A stretch of DNA of 44,138 nucleotides from the NCBI GenBank assembly GCA_017462545.1, contig JAFTQX010000030.1:1-44138 (forward strand). Reading direction: 5' to 3'. Below the pieces are notes generated by a model. It was not told the origin of the DNA. It did no database searches and saw only the letters and a list, made by a program, of their open reading frames with translations. This document shows, in pieces, positions 38,711 through 44,138 of the stretch. Numbering within the stretch: the stretch's first letter is position 1; the number at the start of each line of letters is the position of its first letter. The translations under genes and the position numbers were made by a program. The stretch comes from Clostridia bacterium (GTDB lineage: Bacteria > Bacillota > Clostridia > Oscillospirales > CAG-272).

Positions 38711-39034
38711 ATGCAGAGAGCAGCGCGCGAGGGCGAGCTTTACAAGGTTTTGACCGTGTTTGGCATCAGCTTTCCATTATATTACGGCTATTACGATGAG
38801 CGTGAGCGGGACAGCCGATATAGCGAGCCTATCCCCATCTATCCCGATTTTATAAAACAGCCGCGTTACACGGCAAATGGGTTACCGTTTGTCACCGCCA
38901 TGCAGAGTGTTTGCCCCCATTATAAGGGGCAGTCACCGGAGGATGGATGCCACACCTGCAGTCACTACCAAAGCGGCGAGGAGTTTCTTGGCATCTGCTT
39001 GCATGAAGGCAACCGCGAGCGGCAGAACGAATAG
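38711..39034 (+). CDS. Small Cys-containing protein of unknown function
   Basis: A 107-residue protein not assigned to a family. The N-terminal half is Tyr-rich (FPLYYGYYDERERDSRY); the C-terminal half has four Cys in CPHYKG, GCHTCSHY and GICLHEG, with His nearby, which suggests a small Zn or Fe-S site. No signal peptide or membrane segment. An AAAGGAGAAGGG site 5 bases ahead supports the start. It is 58 bases before the giant surface protein gene and could be co-transcribed with it. Confidence 0.6.
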   Translation: MQRAAREGELYKVLTVFGISFPLYYGYYDERERDSRYSEPIPIYPDFIKQPRYTANGLPFVTAMQSVCPHYKGQSPEDGCHTCSHYQSGEEFLGICLHEGNRERQNE

Positions 39035-39092
39035 AATGAAGAAGAAAAACAATTCACCAATTCCCACCTATCAATTTCGGAGGAAAACCCAT

Positions 39093-42000
39093 ATGACACA
39101 CAAAAAAACAAGTAAAAGAACAAAACTGGGCGTGATCGTCGCCATGATCATGGCGCTGGCGATTTGCACCGCTTTGGGCATCATGCAGCTGGGGGCAAGT
39201 GCGACCGAGCCGACATACGTAGCACGGGGTTCGATCCTGCATGCGGATTGGGAGCAGGAATACCACGCCGTGCAGTTTGACCCGTATGAGGAATGGGCAG
39301 ACAAATATTACCTGCATGTATACGATGACGAGGGCGAGCACGTTGCCGCCCTTACGATGGTAGATACCGAGGGAGATGGCGTTTACGTTGCCTTTGTTCC
39401 CGAGGTGTACAGCACCTATATGATCAGTGACCATGCGGTGCCGGAAAGCTCTACCAAAAAGACCGTGATGCTGGAAAAGCTGGAAAAGCCGCGCAATGCG
39501 TCAGACGGCGACCCGGTCAACACCTACACGACCTTTAACGACCATATGGCAGACGCGAGCACCTATGAGGTCCTCACCAAAATGCATAGCCTGGTGTGGA
39601 ACGATGCGAATGATAATAGGCGTATCGATGCAGACGAAAGCAGATATACGGATCTGACCGGTGCATTCAACGCTGCACCGACCGGTGCCAAGCTTTGCTT
39701 AGCCGGCTCGCAGGTGGATGTTGCCACCCTGAAATGGGGCAAGGGCATCACGTTAGACCTGTGCGGTTATACGGTAGAGGCGCCTTATAATAATAACACG
39801 GCCTTTATTTTAGTTATGGATAGCTCTACGCTTACCATTGCTGATAGTATTGGCACCGGCCGGATTGACGCCGGCGCAAGCGCCGTTGGTACTACGGTTG
39901 AAGCCAAAGACGGTTCTTATATATTGTTAGAGGACGGTCACTATACGCCGGCAGTAGCCTTTATGTTCTACGCAGACGAGAGCAGTAGGATCGACGTAAC
40001 GCCCGGCGTGAGCGCCAGCGTAAAGCCGCAAGACGGGTCTTACCGCCATACGAATGAGACTGTAGGCCTCTTTCTCCATTTTGTAGAGGATGAGCACGGC
40101 TACTGGGTAGCAACACTGTTTGGAACTACCGAGGCTGCCGCTATCTTTGACGCAAACAACAATGGGCATTTTGATGATGGCGAGGTTGCCTACTACACGC
40201 TGGGCGCTGCGGTAGATGCCGCATCCCGCGCAGGCGGCGGCCGCGTGATACTGGTTAATGACGTAACCCTGGATACGTGGGTCTCCTTCCTTTCGAACGT
40301 GGAAGGCACGGAATTTGTCTTAGACCTGAAGGACAGGAGCATTACGGCAAGCGATGACTTTACAGGCTACCAGATGATCACTGTTCAAGGCGCCAAGCTG
40401 ACCGTAGAAACAACAAATAGCGCAAGCGGAAGCATCATCGATGCCTCTGCGAAAAGCGGTCTTACTCTTTTCAACGTGACAAACGGCGAGCTGGTGATCG
40501 ATAGCTATGCGGTCAGGCTGCTTGCCCACGCGAATACGAATAACCCTATCTACGTGAATGATAGATCCACCGCCAGCCTGATGACGTGCCAGACCAGCTT
40601 TGACCCCTACTACCTCCTGCCGCCGGACTACATGGCAGAAAAGAACGAGGCAGGGCTGTTTGAGATCCACTCTGTAGCAAATATAGTTGCCTATACCGAT
40701 CTGAACGAAAACGGCAGCTTTGACGTGGGTGAATATCGCTTTGGCGACCTCTCTCACGCGATAGCCTACGGCGGTACCGTGGTGCTGCTGAAGGACGTGA
40801 CGTATGTCAACACCACCGCAAGCGTACCGTACGAGCAGCAGGTGGGCTATTACACCCGCCTGGATCTGAATGGGCATACCATTACGGTGGCAGAGGGCTC
40901 TGTGCTTCACCTGCTGGGCAATGGCAACGTGATCTATGATAGCAGTTTGCTGAAAACCGGCGTGCTGGATGCCAGCCGCTCTGCCTATATCCTGTCGGAT
41001 AGCGACGGCACGCTGAGCGATACCAGCATTGAGGGCGGTACCTTTTACCGCGGTGCGGCACTGTTTGAAACGGCGCCCGGTGAATACGTTACGATCGTCA
41101 GCGGTTACTTTGATTTTGATCCGACCGATTATTTAGCTGATAACAGCTCGGCAAGGAAGGACGAGACGAGCGGCCTGTGGGAGGCCTACAGGAGCTTTGA
41201 GGCGTGGGCCGATACGGACGGGGACGGCGAGCTGGATGCGGGTGAAACCACCTACATCAAGTTTACCGATGCTGTGGCATCCGGTGCCTCCTACATCACG
41301 TTAGCAAGCGACGTAGAGGATCTCTATGACCGCATTGTGCTGGAGGCAGGCACTCGTACCATCAATTTTAACGGCTATACGATCTATACCCGTAGCAGCC
41401 TTTCCGTGCTGTTCGAGCTGAACGGCTATGCCGAGCTGACCCTGACCACCACGCGTGGCGGCGGCATACAGACGCCACACAGCTTTGCCTGGGCCAACGA
41501 CAATGCCAAGCTGATCATTGTAGACGGTGATTATACCGGCCGCCCCTACGAGCATGATAATGGCTCGGTAACCATTCAGGGCGGTACCTTTGACGACAAC
41601 TATTATTGGCTTTTGGATGACGGTCTGGCCTATCAGCAGGTAGACGGCCAATACGTGGTGGTGAAGGATGCGGCTGCGCTGTTTACCCCCACCGTTACCG
41701 GCACCTATTCCTATAACGGCCAGGCGCAGGTTCCTACCCTGGTAGTAACCGATGAAAACGGTAATGTTCTGGTAGCCGGCGTTGATTATACCGTTACCGC
41801 TACCAACAACGTGCTGGCCGGAACCGCCACCGCCACCGTTACCTATACGATGGAAGGGCACGGCGGTAGCGAGACCGTAGCATTTACCATTGCCAAGCGT
41901 GCGGTAACCGTTACCCCGGCAGACGCAAGCGTTGCCGATAACGGCGAGTTTACCGGCACTACCCTTTCGGCAAACGGCCTGGTAGAGGGCCATACCGTAA

Positions 42001-44138
42001 GCGGCACCTTTGATGCGATCGATATCACGCAGAGCGACCGCTTTATCATCACCCCGGCCACCGTTACCATTCTGGATGCCGAGGGTAATGACGTAACGGC
42101 CAGCTACGAGATCGAAAAGAAGAGCGGCACCCTGACCGTGGAGCACGGTGCGGCTGCTGAAAACGGTATTTATAGCTGCTGTGGCGCCTACGCCATGCCT
42201 ACGCTTGCCGAGGATGGCTATTACGAGCTGGCAAACGCGGGCAATCTGTTCTGGTTTGCTTCCCACGTAAACGCCGGCAACAAGGCGGCAAATGCCCGTC
42301 TCGTGTCTGATATTGATCTCAATGGTCGTATCTGGACGACCATTGCGCCGACAGCTTTCTATAACACTGCTTACGGCACTGATCTCGGCTATGCCGGCAC
42401 CTTTGACGGCTGCGGCTATGAGATCCGCAACATGGAGCTTATGAGCCCGCTATTGAAGGGAACCTCTGTCGGTCTCTTCGGCACCGTCAGCGGTACCATT
42501 AAGAATCTCGGCATCAACGGTGTTCGCATCATCACGCCTAATAGTAATGCTCCGGATTTCTGTGTCGGTGCCATCGTCGGCCAGCTGATCAAGACGGGTC
42601 TTGTGACCGATTGCTACGTGATCAATGCGGTGATCGACCTTGATGATTACGTGGTCGGCGGCATTGCCGGCTGCATATACGAGGGCACCGTGCAGAACTG
42701 CCTGGTGCTAAGCTCTACCATCACCGGCGCGACCAATCGCTTTGGTCTCATCGCGGGTGACACCAGAGGAATCGGGAATACCGGCGATCGCCCCGGCAGT
42801 CTGATCAACTGCTATGCCGACGGCACCACGCTGTACGGCGGGCAGTACACCGGCACGAGCGAAGGGTGCGCCACCATCACGGCCGAGCAGGCCGCCTCCG
42901 GCGCGCTGGCCCTGCTGCTGGGCGCCGATGCATGGGGCCAGCAGTTGGGTACCGATGCGTACCCTGTGCCGGGCGGCATGCGGGTCTATCGCACCATTCC
43001 CTGCGAGGTCGGCTTCAGCAATACTGTCAATACGGAAAAAGCGCACAGCTATGCTTACGATTGCGATACCATCTGTATCGATTGCAAGCAGGTTGGCCGT
43101 ACCGATACCACGCACAGCTATGACGATGCTTGCGATGCCGGCTGTAACAGCTGTGGCGAAATACGCACCGATATTCACGTCTTTGATCACAATTGTGACG
43201 CGCAATGTAATCTTTGCGGCTACAACCGCAGCATTACCCACGTGCTGGATGGCGCGGCCTGTACGTCCTGCGGTCATACCATCACCTATATCGAATACGC
43301 GTGGAGCAGCGCCGACAAGAAGCTGACCTCCACCGAAAAGACCCCCACCACCTTTACCGTGGTAAGCGACAGCCTGATCGCGCTTTCGGCCGGATGGTAC
43401 GTGGTGAATGGGGATGTGACCATCAACGCCCGCCTGACCGTTACGGGTGAGGTGCATCTCATTCTGATGGATGGTAGCCGCCTGACCGTAAACGGCGGTA
43501 TCCGCCTGACGGGCGAGGGCAATTCGCTTACCGTATACGGAGAAGAAAATAGCTCCGGCATGCTGATGGCGGCCGCCACCACCGATTATCAGGCCGGCAT
43601 CGGCGGTAATCAGCAAGAAAGCGGCGGCACGCTGACCGTGCCCGGCGGCACCCTGACCGCTACCGGCAAGGGGGATGCAGCCGGCATCGGCGGTGCCTAC
43701 GGCTTAAGCAGTGGCCCCCTGGCCAACGGTGGCAGCTTTACCCTGTACGGCGGCAGTGTTACCGCTACGGGCGGCCGCTACGGTGCAGGTGTTGGCGGCG
43801 GCTTCTACGGCAACGGTGGTACCGTGACCGTGTACGGTGGCACGCTGACGGCTACGTCCGGCAGCTCTTCATCTTCCGGCATCGGTGCGGGCTATGAGGG
43901 CTCTGCCGGTACGGTACGCATTTGGGGTGGCACGGTATACGCCACCGGCTATACGACGGGCATCGGCTCCAGCTCCTGGTATGAGGGGGAAGAGAGCCTG
44001 ATCGAGATCCACGGCGGCACCGTGGTTGCCAAGAGCACAGATAACGGCGCCGGCATCGGCTTGGGCTATAGAAGCCACGGTGCCACGATTCTGATCACCG
44101 GCGGTCACGTAACCGCTACCGGTTCTGATTATGCAGCC
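39093..44138 (+). CDS. Giant exported multidomain surface protein (EF-hand/beta-helix, MBG, GLUG, Cys-rich, Gly-rich), 3' end outside window
   Basis: An unbroken frame of 1682 codons to the right edge. Residues 1-37 are a signal peptide (KKTSKRTKLGVIVAMIMALA, cleavage near GASA-TE). Four similar modules follow, each with an EF-hand-like loop (D171-E182, D353-E364, D536-E547, D707-E718) and a beta-helix-like stretch ending in LDLxGxTI. About 864-1018 contain two MBG-type repeats (YSYNGQAQVPTLVV). About 1046-1260 are GLUG-like (GLFGTVSGTIKNLGINGVRI). Residues 1318-1395 hold 11 Cys in CDxxCxxCG units. From about 1437 a Gly-rich array with six AGIGG-like turns leaves the window. GGAGGA precedes the ATG. 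Probably a cell-surface adhesin or glycan-binding protein; no wall anchor is visible yet. Confidence 0.9.
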   Translation, partial: MTHKKTSKRTKLGVIVAMIMALAICTALGIMQLGASATEPTYVARGSILHADWEQEYHAVQFDPYEEWADKYYLHVYDDEGEHVAALTMVDTEGDGVYVAFVPEVYSTYMISDHAVPESSTKKTVMLEKLEKPRNASDGDPVNTYTTFNDHMADASTYEVLTKMHSLVWNDANDNRRIDADESRYTDLTGAFNAAPTGAKLCLAGSQVDVATLKWGKGITLDLCGYTVEAPYNNNTAFILVMDSSTLTIADSIGTGRIDAGASAVGTTVEAKDGSYILLEDGHYTPAVAFMFYADESSRIDVTPGVSASVKPQDGSYRHTNETVGLFLHFVEDEHGYWVATLFGTTEAAAIFDANNNGHFDDGEVAYYTLGAAVDAASRAGGGRVILVNDVTLDTWVSFLSNVEGTEFVLDLKDRSITASDDFTGYQMITVQGAKLTVETTNSASGSIIDASAKSGLTLFNVTNGELVIDSYAVRLLAHANTNNPIYVNDRSTASLMTCQTSFDPYYLLPPDYMAEKNEAGLFEIHSVANIVAYTDLNENGSFDVGEYRFGDLSHAIAYGGTVVLLKDVTYVNTTASVPYEQQVGYYTRLDLNGHTITVAEGSVLHLLGNGNVIYDSSLLKTGVLDASRSAYILSDSDGTLSDTSIEGGTFYRGAALFETAPGEYVTIVSGYFDFDPTDYLADNSSARKDETSGLWEAYRSFEAWADTDGDGELDAGETTYIKFTDAVASGASYITLASDVEDLYDRIVLEAGTRTINFNGYTIYTRSSLSVLFELNGYAELTLTTTRGGGIQTPHSFAWANDNAKLIIVDGDYTGRPYEHDNGSVTIQGGTFDDNYYWLLDDGLAYQQVDGQYVVVKDAAALFTPTVTGTYSYNGQAQVPTLVVTDENGNVLVAGVDYTVTATNNVLAGTATATVTYTMEGHGGSETVAFTIAKRAVTVTPADASVADNGEFTGTTLSANGLVEGHTVSGTFDAIDITQSDRFIITPATVTILDAEGNDVTASYEIEKKSGTLTVEHGAAAENGIYSCCGAYAMPTLAEDGYYELANAGNLFWFASHVNAGNKAANARLVSDIDLNGRIWTTIAPTAFYNTAYGTDLGYAGTFDGCGYEIRNMELMSPLLKGTSVGLFGTVSGTIKNLGINGVRIITPNSNAPDFCVGAIVGQLIKTGLVTDCYVINAVIDLDDYVVGGIAGCIYEGTVQNCLVLSSTITGATNRFGLIAGDTRGIGNTGDRPGSLINCYADGTTLYGGQYTGTSEGCATITAEQAASGALALLLGADAWGQQLGTDAYPVPGGMRVYRTIPCEVGFSNTVNTEKAHSYAYDCDTICIDCKQVGRTDTTHSYDDACDAGCNSCGEIRTDIHVFDHNCDAQCNLCGYNRSITHVLDGAACTSCGHTITYIEYAWSSADKKLTSTEKTPTTFTVVSDSLIALSAGWYVVNGDVTINARLTVTGEVHLILMDGSRLTVNGGIRLTGEGNSLTVYGEENSSGMLMAAATTDYQAGIGGNQQESGGTLTVPGGTLTATGKGDAAGIGGAYGLSSGPLANGGSFTLYGGSVTATGGRYGAGVGGGFYGNGGTVTVYGGTLTATSGSSSSSGIGAGYEGSAGTVRIWGGTVYATGYTTGIGSSSWYEGEESLIEIHGGTVVAKSTDNGAGIGLGYRSHGATILITGGHVTATGSDYAA

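Noticed and set aside
41301-42266. Long antisense ORF (321 codons) opposite the giant surface gene
   Set aside because: It lies wholly inside a continuous sense frame with clear domains; the antisense product is a low-complexity mirror of Gly/Thr-rich codons and has no recognisable motif or ribosome site.
42708-43616. Second long antisense ORF (302 codons) opposite the giant surface gene
   Set aside because: Same reason: biased codon use of the repeat-rich sense gene keeps the opposite strand free of stops.

Overview
The window looks like chromosomal DNA of a strictly or mostly anaerobic Bacillota bacterium, class Clostridia, probably a gut-associated uncultured lineage. This rests on strong purine-rich ribosome binding sites, TTGACA-N17-TATAAT promoters, a cyclic-di-AMP PII-like receptor, NiaR-type NAD control, a non-haem Mn catalase, a BspA-type leucine-rich-repeat lipoprotein and a very large MBG/GLUG surface protein. 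Genus cannot be told from the sequence. No rRNA, tRNA or CRISPR array was recognised.

Layout. 1-319: end of an IS30-family element with a partial transposase. 332-5090: a rightward run of six tightly packed genes (unknown membrane protein, PNPOx-like flavoprotein, CrtO-like acyltransferase, glycerol kinase, DUF5698/DUF2179 protein, PH-like membrane protein). 5184-6931: two sugar-phosphate isomerase/epimerase TIM barrels. 6971-10553 (minus): a MATE exporter followed by a cytoplasmic GH78 alpha-L-rhamnosidase, under a promoter carrying a palindrome. 10671-14909: NAD synthesis nadA-nadB-nadC-niaR, then a ferredoxin:thioredoxin-reductase-like catalytic chain and thioredoxin. 14968-15706: a small non-coding-rich islet with a REP-like palindrome, a zinc-ribbon ORF and an unusual array of short hairpins. 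15707-18743 (minus): MATE, GNAT, cyclic-di-AMP receptor, Mn catalase. 18887-22213: a metal-resistance cassette (ArsR/CadC repressor, stand-alone HMA protein, P1B ATPase) and a PlsC-type acyltransferase. 22253-26933: a carbohydrate locus (BNR/sialidase-like protein, DapA/NanA-type aldolase, divergent AraC regulator, convergent L-rhamnose isomerase).

27068-34506 holds the most interesting gene cluster. A TerB_N/TerB_C protein, a DUF2791-type P-loop ATPase and an Lhr-like DEAD/DEAH helicase match the three-gene Shango anti-phage system. Here they are read into an SAM methyltransferase, the redox chaperone Hsp33 and a VanZ protein with overlapping or nearly overlapping reading frames. From 34530 to the right edge lie surface functions: a lipoprotein with about 26 BspA-type repeats, a regulator with an excisionase-type HTH at one end and a LuxR HTH at the other (its leader carries three copies of TTGAACGAA), a small Cys-rich protein, and an exported protein of at least 1682 residues that runs off the window. 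That protein has four EF-hand-loop plus beta-helix modules, MBG repeats, GLUG-like repeats, a Cys-rich CDxxCxxCG array and a Gly-rich AGIGG array.

The rhamnosidase, L-rhamnose isomerase and TIM-barrel isomerases together suggest use of rhamnosylated plant glycans or glycosides. Rhamnulokinase and rhamnulose-1-phosphate aldolase are not in the window.
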